Assembly: GCF_003628305.1 (NCBI RefSeq)
Contig: NZ_RBZM01000011.1
Span: forward strand, 62,001 to 126,000
Reading direction: 5' to 3'
DNA: 64,000 nucleotides
DNA from: Cohnella endophytica
Lineage (GTDB): Bacteria > Bacillota > Bacilli > Paenibacillales > Paenibacillaceae
The stretch's first letter is position 1; each line of letters opens with the position of its first letter. Positions 25,370 through 34,134 of this stretch are shown here, piece by piece. The notes under the pieces are model-generated. The model had not been told where the DNA came from and did no database searches. It was given only the letters and a program-made list of their open reading frames with translations. A program made the position numbers and the translations under genes.

Positions 25370-25936
25370 TTACACGAAGCGGTCATAGGACGTCACTTCG
25401 AATTGAATCGAGTTTTTCTGACGGAGATAAATATCCAAGTTACCTGGATTGTAAGTAATTTCGGGTTTATGAGGCGTGTACTCGATAATCGCCCTTTGCG
25501 GTTTAACCTGTATATTCACTTTGTGTGGAATGTAATCGATCTGGACGTTAAAACAGGAAGCTTCGGTCGTGTACCTAATCGGGCTTTTTTCTTGAAATAC
25601 GTCCCTAGCAATATCCGCGAACGCATTCCTCGGATTCGTAATCTGCGCCATGCGGTTTCCGTCTTGGACGATGTTTCCGAGAGCTTGAAGATAGACGTTC
25701 TGCATCTGGCTATACATGTTACTCATAAATCTAAGGTGCGGTCCAACGCCCAATGCGTCTTGGGCTCTGGTGGAATCGATGATGAGCTCCCCAGGCGGGG
25801 ATTCCATCTCGACTTTGGCCTGGGGTTGTTGGATAGACAACTCGCCTCGAGGGGAACGAATATCGATCGTAGCCCTTCGGCTTTCCATCCCGATCAGGGC
25901 GTTAGTCTGATGAATAGAAAGACGTAAGTTCTCCAC
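25370..25936 (-). CDS. YviE-like protein (DUF6470)
   Basis: 188 residues, matching the YviE/DUF6470 family found between flgL and fliW in Bacillales. The chain is rich in alternating beta strands with repeated short motifs (ATIDIRSPRGELSIQQPQAK, ITYNPGNLDIYL). No signal peptide or enzyme motif is seen. Its function in flagellar assembly is unknown. The start ATG 25936 follows GGAGGGG and lies 24 bases after the flgL stop. Confidence 0.85.
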   Translation of the reverse strand: MENLRLSIHQTNALIGMESRRATIDIRSPRGELSIQQPQAKVEMESPPGELIIDSTRAQDALGVGPHLRFMSNMYSQMQNVYLQALGNIVQDGNRMAQITNPRNAFADIARDVFQEKSPIRYTTEASCFNVQIDYIPHKVNIQVKPQRAIIEYTPHKPEITYNPGNLDIYLRQKNSIQFEVTSYDRFV

Positions 25937-25960
25937 CGTTTCCCCTCCTGCTCCTTAATC

Positions 25961-26869
25961 TTATCTCAAGAAGTCTAGTAAGCTAGGCTGAATGACCTTC
26001 GCTCCGACGCTTAGGGAAGCTTGATAGACGTTCTGGCTCATATTCAGCTTCATGATCACATCGGTAATATCCGCGTCTTCCGTTTTGCCGCTTAATTCAT
26101 TCAGATTAAGATCCAAATCCTTAATCCGATTGTCTATAAATTCTAGCCTATTCGTTCTAGCCCCGATATCGGCCCGGGCATTCAATAATTTATCCGCACG
26201 GCTGTTCAAAGATTCCAAGAGGGGTGTCGCCGCGTTTGGGTCATTCGAATTGAACGCATTGGCCAAACCCTTAAATACGCTAAACAAATTATCGCCCGTA
26301 TCCCCAGGTGACCCCGTTGCAACTCCGAACACTTCATCGCCGGTAATATTGACCGCGACCGTAACGCCCGCCGCGAACTTGTAGTCGATAGACTCGGTGT
26401 CCGTCTGTTCCGTACCGGCGTTGGCAACCGTATACGGTTGCTTGTCCGTAAATTGTCCATTAAAAATGTATTTCCCGTTCAGTTGATCATTCCCCAGACT
26501 AACTAAATGGTTGTAAAGCTGGGAGATTTCCTGACCAATCGCGCTTAGCGCAGTCGGAGAGTTCGTTCCGTTAAGCCCTTGAACGGTAATTTCTTTGACC
26601 CTGTTTATCAATTCCCCGACCTGTCCCAGCACCGTATCCACATGTTGCAAAGACGCTTGCGCCGTATCCATGTTTTTCTGATACTGCTCGTTCATGGCGA
26701 TTTCGCTACGATACCGGAGAGCATATGTTATTCCTACCGGATCATCCGACGGTTTATTGATCTTCCGTCCCGTGGACTCCATGTTCTGGTAGTTATCGAG
26801 CTTGTGAAGGTTGGTATTAATATTTCTTAACATCTGATTGCTGATAATACCTTGCGTAATCCGTTGCAA
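25961..26869 (-). CDS. flgL: Flagellar hook-associated protein 3 FlgL
   Basis: 302 residues, normal for FlgL. The N-terminus (QRITQGIISNQMLRNINTNL, SDDPVGITYALRYRSEI) and C-terminus (DADITDVIMKLNMSQNVYQ, then VIQPSLLDFLR) form the conserved helical ends that join filament and hook. The start codon is TTG behind a run of G residues (GGGGGAT). It follows flgK after about 50 bases. Confidence 0.95.
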   Translation of the reverse strand: MQRITQGIISNQMLRNINTNLHKLDNYQNMESTGRKINKPSDDPVGITYALRYRSEIAMNEQYQKNMDTAQASLQHVDTVLGQVGELINRVKEITVQGLNGTNSPTALSAIGQEISQLYNHLVSLGNDQLNGKYIFNGQFTDKQPYTVANAGTEQTDTESIDYKFAAGVTVAVNITGDEVFGVATGSPGDTGDNLFSVFKGLANAFNSNDPNAATPLLESLNSRADKLLNARADIGARTNRLEFIDNRIKDLDLNLNELSGKTEDADITDVIMKLNMSQNVYQASLSVGAKVIQPSLLDFLR

Positions 26870-26918
26870 TCGAATCCCCCCTCAGTAATTAATCTGTCAG
26901 TCGCTTAGGACCCTTATA

Positions 26919-28478
26919 TTATCTTCCGACTACGCCCATGGAATTGATGACTTTATCCAACGTCTCGTCTATCGTCGTCATAAACCGGGCCGCGGCATTG
27001 TAGGCATGTTGGAACTTGATCAGATTGGACATCTCTTCGTCGAGAGAAACGCCACTCACCGATTGTCGGTTGGCGTCGGTGTAATCCACCAACGTCTGAT
27101 TATTCTTAAGCTGACGATCCGCTTCCTGGGATTGAACGCCGAGTTGTCCGATCATCGAACGGAAATAATCGTCCACTGTACCGTTAACGAGTCCTCCCGT
27201 TTCAAGATCGGTGAACTTGAACTGCAGATCCTTTAACTGCGATACTACCATGGCCAAAGTACTATTCCCTTTAACGGCTGCTTCGGCGGCCCCGCTTCCC
27301 GTTGTCCTTAAGGACGTCGCGATTTTGCCGGTATCCTTCTGGATCTCCTTGTTCAGTTGGATGCTCGAAGCGGTAATCGTTCCATCGTCTTTCGATGTGA
27401 AAAAGGGTAAGCCCGTCGACATCGGATTTTCGAACGTGTATCCCAATTGATGCAGACCGTTTAAGCCTTTAACGGTAACCGTCAGATCTTGCGCAAGCGT
27501 TCGATTTGCCCCAGTGTAAGTAATGTTGTCCAGCGTGGTGCCATCGGGGATAACCGATCCCGCAGGAATCGTTATCGTTATGTCGCCGTTAGCGATCGTA
27601 TTCGCCATCGCGTCCAATTGAGCGGAATAACTGGAGACGTATTGGTCTCTCGAAATGAACATACCGTACACTTCGCCATTGTTCAAATCGCCGGAACTCA
27701 TCGCCGATTCAAGCGAGTCGGATGTCATTTCGGTGGCATTGCGCCCAGTGACCAGGTTAACGGTCCCCATCGAAATCGTGTAACCATCCGAGGACTCAAC
27801 AACCGAAATATTGGCGATCTTCGATAGTTGGTCCGTCAACACGTCGCGTTGATCGCGCAAATCGTTCGCGTTGTCTCCCAGCGCCTCCGTACGTTGGATA
27901 ACGCCATTTAAATCCGCGATACTGCTTGCGATCGTGGATATTTCTTTCGCTTTAACGCCGATATTATTGGTTAAATCCGCGCTCATATCGCTTAATTGCT
28001 TCGAAATCTGATTAAAGGTATCCGTCAGCGCGATCGCGCTTTCCCGTACGATTTTGCGTCCCGTTACATTCTCCGGATCTTGGGCCAAGCTAGTCCATGC
28101 TTTCCAGAAGTTATCCAGCACCGTGCGAATTCCGGTATCCGAAGGTTCGTTAAAAATCGTCTGAAGTTTGTCCAATGTACTAGACCTTGTTTCCCAAGCT
28201 CCAAGAGATTTGTTCTCATCGCGGAACTGTTGATCGAGAAATCTTTCCCTCACTCGGGTGATAGACTTGTATTCCACCCCCGTACCCAGCTGACCGGGGG
28301 CCGTGGAATGTGTCATTCCAACCGCTTCGATCGGTTTGGTCGCTACCATATTAACGCTCTGGCGTGAGTACCCGACCGTATTGGCGTTAGCTACGTTATG
28401 TCCCGTCGTTTGCAAAGCTGCCTGTTGCGTGAACAGACTGCGCTTAGCGGTCTCCAATCCATGGAAGGTCGACCTCAT
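26919..28478 (-). CDS. flgK: Flagellar hook-associated protein 1 FlgK
   Basis: 519 residues. Conserved ends are present: MRSTFHGLETAKRSLFTQQ and GHNVANANTVGYSRQ at the N-terminus, SGVSLDEEMSNLIKFQHAYN and ARFMTTIDETLDKVIN at the C-terminus. It forms the junction between hook and filament. ATG 28478 is preferred to 28484 because the GGGG site is too close to the latter. Downstream of flgN by about 40 bases. Confidence 0.96.
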   Translation of the reverse strand: MRSTFHGLETAKRSLFTQQAALQTTGHNVANANTVGYSRQSVNMVATKPIEAVGMTHSTAPGQLGTGVEYKSITRVRERFLDQQFRDENKSLGAWETRSSTLDKLQTIFNEPSDTGIRTVLDNFWKAWTSLAQDPENVTGRKIVRESAIALTDTFNQISKQLSDMSADLTNNIGVKAKEISTIASSIADLNGVIQRTEALGDNANDLRDQRDVLTDQLSKIANISVVESSDGYTISMGTVNLVTGRNATEMTSDSLESAMSSGDLNNGEVYGMFISRDQYVSSYSAQLDAMANTIANGDITITIPAGSVIPDGTTLDNITYTGANRTLAQDLTVTVKGLNGLHQLGYTFENPMSTGLPFFTSKDDGTITASSIQLNKEIQKDTGKIATSLRTTGSGAAEAAVKGNSTLAMVVSQLKDLQFKFTDLETGGLVNGTVDDYFRSMIGQLGVQSQEADRQLKNNQTLVDYTDANRQSVSGVSLDEEMSNLIKFQHAYNAAARFMTTIDETLDKVINSMGVVGR

Positions 28479-28518
28479 TCTCATCTTCCCCGTTTCTCAT
28501 TGTGAGTTGTGAGCGATT

Positions 28519-29022
28519 TTACGCTTTCGAATCAAATAGTTTCAACGAATTCTGGCTTCGCCCGTAGTCGGCCGGCTTCTTGTATACGAAGTCCCGATCG
28601 TCGAACGGGCTCGTGATCAGGTTGAGCGAAAACTCGTTAAATTCGATCGCCTGTTTCGTCAAGTTCATGTTCGTCCCGTTCAGTTCCTTCAAGCGTTCTA
28701 TGATCGATAGCAGCTTGTCCGCCAAGCTTTGCAGCTTGGTCTTGTCTTCCGAGCTCGGAAGAACGCGAACCAGATCCGAAATCTTCGAACCCGCGTTTCC
28801 GCTTAGTCCCTGCTCCGCCAAGAAACCCGCGACGACTTTACGCCAATCGCCTTCGCTTTCGGCGATCGCCTTAATGAGCCTGGATTCCTTGTTCACGGCC
28901 TCGTTCAGAACGCCGACGTCATTTGCGATGAGCGCTTCCCGCTTCCGTTCTCCGAGGGCGATCATCTGTTCATGCTGCCGCAAAAGCGTCTCGAGCGTCT
29001 CGAACAAATCGAGAATCGCCAT
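28519..29022 (-). CDS. flgN: FlgN family export chaperone
   Basis: 167 residues, mostly helical, with a heptad-rich N-terminal half (ILDLFETLETLLRQHEQMIALGERKREAL) and the mid-region ALIANDVGVLNEAVNKE seen in the FlgN family (YvyG in Bacillus). It chaperones FlgK and FlgL for export. Start ATG 29022 with GAAGGTG upstream; the reading to 29043 lacks a site. Lies between flgM and flgK. Confidence 0.9.
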   Translation of the reverse strand: MAILDLFETLETLLRQHEQMIALGERKREALIANDVGVLNEAVNKESRLIKAIAESEGDWRKVVAGFLAEQGLSGNAGSKISDLVRVLPSSEDKTKLQSLADKLLSIIERLKELNGTNMNLTKQAIEFNEFSLNLITSPFDDRDFVYKKPADYGRSQNSLKLFDSKA

Positions 29023-29055
29023 AATTTCACCTTCTGCCTTCATTATGACTTGATT

Positions 29056-29322
29056 CTACTCGCGAACGAACGGCAACAGCTTCTCGGCAAGCTTACCCGA
29101 ATCTACTTCGTAAGTTCCGGAGCTAACTTCCTTCTTCAGCGTCTCGATGCGCTTCGCGCGATTCGGATCCTCCGAACGCTGGGCGCCCAATAGTTCCATA
29201 GCCTCCGCGGAAAATTGGACTTCGTCCTTACGACGAAGGCCGCTGGCTTGATTCGTGCGAGCTTCGGATTGTTGCTGATAGGTGCGATAGGCACCGATTC
29301 GTTGAGTATCGTTAATTTTCAC
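29056..29322 (-). CDS. flgM: Anti-sigma-D factor FlgM
   Basis: About 88 residues. GTG 29322 gives MKINDTQRIGAYRTYQ, which matches the usual FlgM N-terminus and leaves 8 bases after GGGG. The ATG at 29328 would be too close to that site. The C-terminal helix region (RIETLKKEVSSGTYEVDSGK, then KLLPFVRE) is the SigD-binding part. FlgM holds SigD inactive until the hook is complete. First gene of the flgM-flgN-flgK-flgL-yviE-fliW-csrA unit, with its own SigD promoter. Confidence 0.93.
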   Translation of the reverse strand: MKINDTQRIGAYRTYQQQSEARTNQASGLRRKDEVQFSAEAMELLGAQRSEDPNRAKRIETLKKEVSSGTYEVDSGKLAEKLLPFVRE

Positions 29323-29340
29323 GTTCATCACCCCAATAAT

Positions 29341-29376
29341 AAAAAAGACCGATAATGTATATCCTTATTATCGGTC
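29341..29376 (-). terminator. Intrinsic terminator after yvyF
   Basis: Minus-strand stem GACCGATAAT / ATTATCGGTC (10 bp), loop of 10 bases, then TTTTTT. It lies 17 bases past the yvyF stop and overlaps the flgM promoter. Confidence 0.85.
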
Positions 29377-29395
29377 GACGTTTATGAAATGTTTA
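29368..29395 (-). promoter_or_regulatory. SigD promoter of flgM, embedded in the yvyF terminator
   Basis: Minus strand TAAA (29395-29392) overlaps the yvyF stop codon. After 16 bases, ACCGATAA (29375-29368) forms the -10 and at the same time the 5' arm of the terminator hairpin. Box sequences and spacing match the hag promoter. Confidence 0.75.
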
Positions 29396-29812
29396 GAGTT
29401 CCGTTTTTTTGCGGTCGTGAAGACGATTTCCGATCTGGTAAGCACCGGTGTGCTTCTCATCCGGATTATGCTGGAGCGTGCCCGTTGCATTCTTCACATC
29501 GCGTTGCAATCGAGCCTTGCAATTATCGCACATATGCCCGTCCCGAATGAGAATGCCGCAAGACTCGCATGGGTATGACATGTTCGGCGCGTTCAATAGA
29601 GATATTCTGCCTTCGCGGATCCACTTCGTGATCTGCTTGACGCTGACTTCCATGTCTTCGGACAATTGCGTAATATCCAAGCCTTTATTCTGGCGCAGAT
29701 GCTCGACGCATCTCTCGTAATCTTTTTCCAGCGACGCATGGCAATTATTGCAGACCTCGCGGAAATTTTTGGAGAACAACTTCCCGCACTTAGGACAGTA
29801 GGTTATTTCCAC
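29393..29812 (-). CDS. yvyF: Flagellar operon protein YvyF
   Basis: 139 residues (TIGR03826 type). Two zinc-ribbon-like cysteine clusters are visible: CPKCGKLF with CNNCHA near the N-terminus, and CESCGILI with CDNCKARL near residue 85-105. Between them a MerR-like helix-turn-helix segment reads DITQLSEDMEVSVKQITKWI. It is probably a DNA-binding regulator; in Bacillus it sits between comFC and flgM. Start GTG 29812 after GTGAGG. Confidence 0.9.
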   Translation of the reverse strand: MEITYCPKCGKLFSKNFREVCNNCHASLEKDYERCVEHLRQNKGLDITQLSEDMEVSVKQITKWIREGRISLLNAPNMSYPCESCGILIRDGHMCDNCKARLQRDVKNATGTLQHNPDEKHTGAYQIGNRLHDRKKTEL

Positions 29813-29900
29813 GCAAACCTCACCCCGAATTCTGACATTAATCGACTAATTTATAAGTATTGTACTCGAAATTCCCGAAACGTGCTATCCCTTTGTTTAG

Positions 29901-31103
29901 TCAACCGGAAACGGAAGGGCTCGCGGAAGGCACCCTTGTCCCACGCCCCGACTCTTGTTCTTTTTCCGCATCGACTGCTTTCATCTGATTGGGAACGCTG
30001 CCGAACAGCACCCAGGACCAGTTCGTTAACCGGCAGATCGCCGTGACCACGATCCAAGAGATGAATAACGCGCAACAATAACCCCCTAGATACCAGAAAT
30101 GTACCATCAACGGATTACTGGCGTTTGGCGGAAACTGACGGTATATCAGCAATACGATCGGGTGCACCAAATAGACTCCGAACGAAATAACGCCCAAGTA
30201 ACGCAGCTTGCCCACCCAGAAAGAGGTATTCATGCGCCCTCCGATCAGGAAAGCCACTTGCATCAGAATGAGCGGAGTGAGCATCGTATACATGTCCCAG
30301 AGCGCGTCATATAACGCATTGCTAAACACCGCGCGATGCATCCGAGCTTGGTAAAATATCGATACATATTTGATTCCCGCCGTAAGCCAGACCGCCCACA
30401 AAAGGATCCAGAGAGCGACCTTCCCCTTCGTAACCGTATCTCTGGCAATGATCAGCCAGGATTTAATGCGATCGAAATAGATGCCCAGCCACGCGCCGAG
30501 AAAATACTGACCGAAATAAGTAGGAGACCAGCTCCCGCGATACTGGACTTGCCAATATTCCCTGTTGTACAGGAAGAACGCCCATTGCAATCCCACGCCT
30601 ATTACGACGGCGGAGGCCGCGAGCCATCGGAAACGTTTGAACAAGTATAAGAGGACCGGGAATAATAAGTACAACTGAATGCTAATGAAAACGAAATATA
30701 AATGCGTGTAAGCCTGTCCGTTCAATAAATCATGCAGGAACTTCGGCCACATTAACGGGATATCCCACGGCTTATGATTCATGTACCAACGGATCACGAA
30801 ATAGATGACCGAGAAAACCACGTAAGGAACGATGATGTACGTTAACCGGTTTCGGTAAAATTTCTTGAATCGCTGAAGGGTCAGAGGCTGCGGATAATAA
30901 TTGTAGAACAACACGAAACTGCTAAGCAAAATGAACGAGGTCGTGCCGATCTTAAAGAAAATGTTCAGGAAATTATAGATCCCGTACAAGCCCGAACTTT
31001 TCATTTCCAGCGTGGCCGCCGACGTGGAATGTACCATCAGCACCCCGATCATCGCGATACTCCGCACGATATCGATTTCCCTCAACTTTGCGCGACGTTC
31101 CAT
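29901..31103 (-). CDS. Membrane acyltransferase (acyltransferase family 3)
   Basis: 400 residues with about ten hydrophobic segments. The N-terminus has the family pattern REIDIVRSIAMIGVLMVHST, where the histidine after the first membrane span is the catalytic residue of acyltransferase-3 enzymes (OafA type). These O-acylate cell-surface sugars. ATG 31103 follows AAGGAGG. It is inserted between comFC and yvyF, which adjoin in Bacillus subtilis. A role in decorating the flagellar glycan or wall polymer is possible but not shown. Confidence 0.88.
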   Translation of the reverse strand: MERRAKLREIDIVRSIAMIGVLMVHSTSAATLEMKSSGLYGIYNFLNIFFKIGTTSFILLSSFVLFYNYYPQPLTLQRFKKFYRNRLTYIIVPYVVFSVIYFVIRWYMNHKPWDIPLMWPKFLHDLLNGQAYTHLYFVFISIQLYLLFPVLLYLFKRFRWLAASAVVIGVGLQWAFFLYNREYWQVQYRGSWSPTYFGQYFLGAWLGIYFDRIKSWLIIARDTVTKGKVALWILLWAVWLTAGIKYVSIFYQARMHRAVFSNALYDALWDMYTMLTPLILMQVAFLIGGRMNTSFWVGKLRYLGVISFGVYLVHPIVLLIYRQFPPNASNPLMVHFWYLGGYCCALFISWIVVTAICRLTNWSWVLFGSVPNQMKAVDAEKEQESGRGTRVPSASPSVSG

Positions 31104-31179
31104 GATGCCTCCTTCTGGCGTAAGCCGATTCTTTTTGTAGTATCCCTATGTAACTCTTTACTCTATTTGGCTACGAAAG

Positions 31180-31941
31180 TTACGATCGTGCCCATAGCAA
31201 TCCATAGACTTCCGCTCTGTTAGGCATTGCCTGCTTAAGTATTCTTGCGCACTCGTCGAGCGTGCTTCCCGTCGTATATACGTCGTCCACGATGATTATT
31301 CTATGCGGGGATGCCCTCTCGGAAAATAAAACCGCCGGATCGGCCGCGAAGTTGCCTCTCATATCGGTCACGCGGCTTCGACGGGTTTTGAGGCTTTGTT
31401 TCTCGGTATGCCGCAAGCGAAGCAGCATCGGACTGTACGATAACCCGTACCATTCCGACAACCGTTGAGCCAACCTCTCGGCCTGATTGAAGTTCCTCTC
31501 CCTTAGCCGTTCCGGCGCCAACGGCACGGCCGTGATGCCGTGGAACGTAAGCTTCGTCGCTTCCCCAAGTCGCTCGAAAGCGAAAGCCAGCATGGCGGCG
31601 AGCACGTTCTCCACGCCTTCGTGGCCGCGGTACTTGTACAACGCTAGCCAATCCTTCATCGCTTTGTCATAACGAACGCCGCATCTGCTCAATTCATAAT
31701 GTCTGATCTTGCGACGTAAGCAATCCTCGCAACGTTCCGCTCTGCCGCAAATCCTGCACGCCGGATAGACGATCCAAGGAATCGCATGCCTGCACGAACC
31801 GCACAACGAGTCGATTATCCGCCGGGGATCCGGATGCTTAAGCGGATTCGCAATCCCTATTCGGGCTTGAGTATGCCTGTTTCCGCACATCGGACATACT
31901 GCGCGCGAGGGCGAGAACCATGAACTAAAATTCATAGACAT
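31180..31941 (-). CDS. comFC: Competence protein ComFC, phosphoribosyltransferase-like
   Basis: About 253 residues. N-terminal zinc-binding cysteine pairs (CPMCGN, CGSC, CRICGRAERCEDC) precede a PRTase domain with the 5-phosphoribosyl-1-pyrophosphate loop IIIVDDVYTTGSTL near residue 215. ComFC is needed for uptake of transforming DNA. ATG 31941 has GGAGGGA at 8 bases; the reading to 31998 overlaps comFA and is not favoured. Directly downstream of comFA; no comFB lies between them. Confidence 0.92.
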   Translation of the reverse strand: MSMNFSSWFSPSRAVCPMCGNRHTQARIGIANPLKHPDPRRIIDSLCGSCRHAIPWIVYPACRICGRAERCEDCLRRKIRHYELSRCGVRYDKAMKDWLALYKYRGHEGVENVLAAMLAFAFERLGEATKLTFHGITAVPLAPERLRERNFNQAERLAQRLSEWYGLSYSPMLLRLRHTEKQSLKTRRSRVTDMRGNFAADPAVLFSERASPHRIIIVDDVYTTGSTLDECARILKQAMPNRAEVYGLLWARS

Positions 31942-31990
31942 ATAATTATCCCTCCATAATAGACGCTTGGCAAAGGAAAAAAGTTCCTTT

Positions 31991-33955
31991 TTAGACAAGA
32001 AGATAATTTTTATGTCGAGCCAATGCGTTCATTGCGCGAATTTGGAGAGTGGCGTTTCGCTGGGAATCGGTCCAAGAAGGCGCGCCATAATAAACGAAAC
32101 CAAAGGGGTCGTCCGCCGATCTGCCTGCCCTGCCCGCCATTTGAACAAGCGAAGAAGCATCGAATAACGGATTATGCGCGTCGAGAATAAATACGTCGCT
32201 GCGAGGGATGGTGACCCCGCGTTCAAGAATCGTCGTCGTTATGAGCAATCGGGTAGTCGAATTCCTGAAATCGACGACTTTCCCCGTTCGCTCCTCATCC
32301 TTCGAAGATGTGCCGGCGATAGCCTGCGCGGGAATACCAAGCTTATCCGCATAGCTGCGGACAAGCTGGACGAATGAATCGACTTGTTTGACGTAGGGAA
32401 CGAACAAGAATACTTGAGCGCCTCTTCGTACCGAACTCGCTAGGGCCTCTACGACTTTAGCCGGTAGAGCTTGTTTGCGCAGGAGATGGGCAATAGACGG
32501 CGAGGCTAAACGAACGGGTACCGGAAGCGGATGCCTATGATATCTAACGGGAACGCGAGCGCAGGAAATTGTTCCTCGCGCGACTTCGCGTTGCAAGCGC
32601 GGGGGAGGCGTCGCGCTTAACAGGACGGTGACGCCGTCCTGCTTGCGGCACTTGTCCGCGGCGTAATGCAGCATCGGGTCGTTGTGATAGGGAAAAGCAT
32701 CCAACTCGTCGATCAACACGAGATCGAACGCTTCCTGGAATCGGAACAGCTGATGAGTCGTGGATAACGTTAGCGCTCCATTGGCCCAGCGGTCGGGGCT
32801 TCCGCCGTACAATACGGCGTGGTTGCGCCCGGGAAAAGCTTTGACCAGCCTTGGCGCAAGCTCGAGTACCACATCCCGGCGGGGAGTCGCGACAAGCGCT
32901 TTTCCTCCTCGGGATAGAACGGCGTCCAACAAGGGGAAAATCATCTCGGTTTTGCCGGCTCCGGTCACGGCCCAGAGGAGAAAGGATTGGCTTTCGCGTT
33001 GTCGGATTCCGGCAGCCGCATCGCCTTCTTGGCCCGCAAGGAATCGTAGCGCCTCCGAAGCTGCGGCGCTTTGGGCAGGGCTCAGTCCCCACCGTTCGGA
33101 GAGCATCTCCTTGGTGGGGATTTGGTGAGCGGCTATCGGCATAGCTTGCGCCGCGAGCCGCGGCACGCCGATGACGAGCAGCCCGCATTCGCGGCTGCGT
33201 CCCATCGTTAGGCAAGCCTCGCAATATGCGCAGGCTTGCCTTCCGCAGGCGGCGCAGGGCGTGTGCCGCAGCTTGTCCTTGCCGCTGCCGCAGCGGCGGC
33301 AGGCCAGGTCTTGGGCACGGCGCCGCCTTGGCGCGGCGCGCAGCCGCTCGCTTATCCAGCCGCGGAGTCCGTGTCGCGGCGGAGGGGCTGGTCTTGGGGC
33401 CACGGCAGCGGTAAGCTGCAAGGCCCCGGCGAGCGCCGCGTGCTGAAGCAGCGCGAGGCTGTCAATGGTACAATCGGCTGGCAATGCGCTTGCCAGCAAT
33501 TCGATGGCCTCTTCCCTGAGCAGGGATCGCCCCATGAGAAGGTCACTCACAACCTGTATCCATCCTGCAAGAGGGACCTTCTCACGCTCTCGAAGCCCCA
33601 CTCCTCTTTCTCCAGTCTCCACCCGAGCATTCTGTAGCGCCTCTCTCTTCTCACCCGCTAGCTCCCAGGCCGTTCTTACAACCTTTTCAAACTCCTCCGC
33701 CAAACCCTGAGCCAGTCCTCCGCCTTGTCCTTGTCCTTGTCCTCGTTGCTCCTGCCACTCCCCTCGCTCAATCCCCACCAGGCGTTCATTCCAGATGTCG
33801 CAAGCACGAACGGCGATCCCAAGCGGCAGAGTTTCCGTCACTCGAACAATCCTAGCCGCTTTTACTCCCCAATAAGCCGCATCCGCCTCCCAAGCCACGG
33901 AGAATCGCGCCCGCCAGCCCTTCCTTTCACGCACCGCATATAGAACAACCTTCAT
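31991..33955 (-). CDS. comFA: ComFA-like DEAD-box DNA translocase with long N-terminal extension
   Basis: About 654 residues, against roughly 460 for Bacillus subtilis ComFA. The helicase core runs from about 285: Walker A AVTGAGKTE (329-337), the DEAD-like box LIDELDAFP, LLSATPPP, and motif VI QMAGRAGR near 615. A zinc module with eight cysteines lies at about 219-257 (CRRC, CAAC, CAYCEAC, C). The first 210 residues have no recognised domain and include a QGQGQGGG low-complexity stretch and an Arg/Ala/Pro-rich stretch. ATG 33955 follows GGAGGGGG. It powers single-strand DNA uptake in competence. Confidence 0.9.
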   Translation of the reverse strand: MKVVLYAVRERKGWRARFSVAWEADAAYWGVKAARIVRVTETLPLGIAVRACDIWNERLVGIERGEWQEQRGQGQGQGGGLAQGLAEEFEKVVRTAWELAGEKREALQNARVETGERGVGLREREKVPLAGWIQVVSDLLMGRSLLREEAIELLASALPADCTIDSLALLQHAALAGALQLTAAVAPRPAPPPRHGLRGWISERLRAAPRRRRAQDLACRRCGSGKDKLRHTPCAACGRQACAYCEACLTMGRSRECGLLVIGVPRLAAQAMPIAAHQIPTKEMLSERWGLSPAQSAAASEALRFLAGQEGDAAAGIRQRESQSFLLWAVTGAGKTEMIFPLLDAVLSRGGKALVATPRRDVVLELAPRLVKAFPGRNHAVLYGGSPDRWANGALTLSTTHQLFRFQEAFDLVLIDELDAFPYHNDPMLHYAADKCRKQDGVTVLLSATPPPRLQREVARGTISCARVPVRYHRHPLPVPVRLASPSIAHLLRKQALPAKVVEALASSVRRGAQVFLFVPYVKQVDSFVQLVRSYADKLGIPAQAIAGTSSKDEERTGKVVDFRNSTTRLLITTTILERGVTIPRSDVFILDAHNPLFDASSLVQMAGRAGRSADDPFGFVYYGAPSWTDSQRNATLQIRAMNALARHKNYLLV

Positions 33956-33988
33956 CCCGCTTCCCCCTCCTCCTCGCGTATGAGAACG

Positions 33989-34038
33989 CAAAAAAGCACA
34001 CTCCATCGCCGCCGTTCGCGCGGTTCCAGAGTGTGCTT
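33989..34038 (-). terminator. Intrinsic terminator upstream of comFA
   Basis: Minus-strand stem AAGCACACTC / GAGTGTGCTT around a long loop, followed by TTTTT. It closes the transcript of the small membrane-protein gene at 34135. Confidence 0.75.
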
Positions 34039-34134
34039 CACTCGAAATTCCTATAAGGCCTTCTCCCGATATTGTAAGCAAGATCTAGCAGGAAGGCAAC
34101 CATTTCCTCCCCTATCGGTAACCGCACGATCCTC

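Noticed and set aside
25364-25927. 187-codon plus-strand frame opposite yviE
   Set aside because: Shadow of the DUF6470 gene; no ribosome site, and the composition follows the opposite strand.
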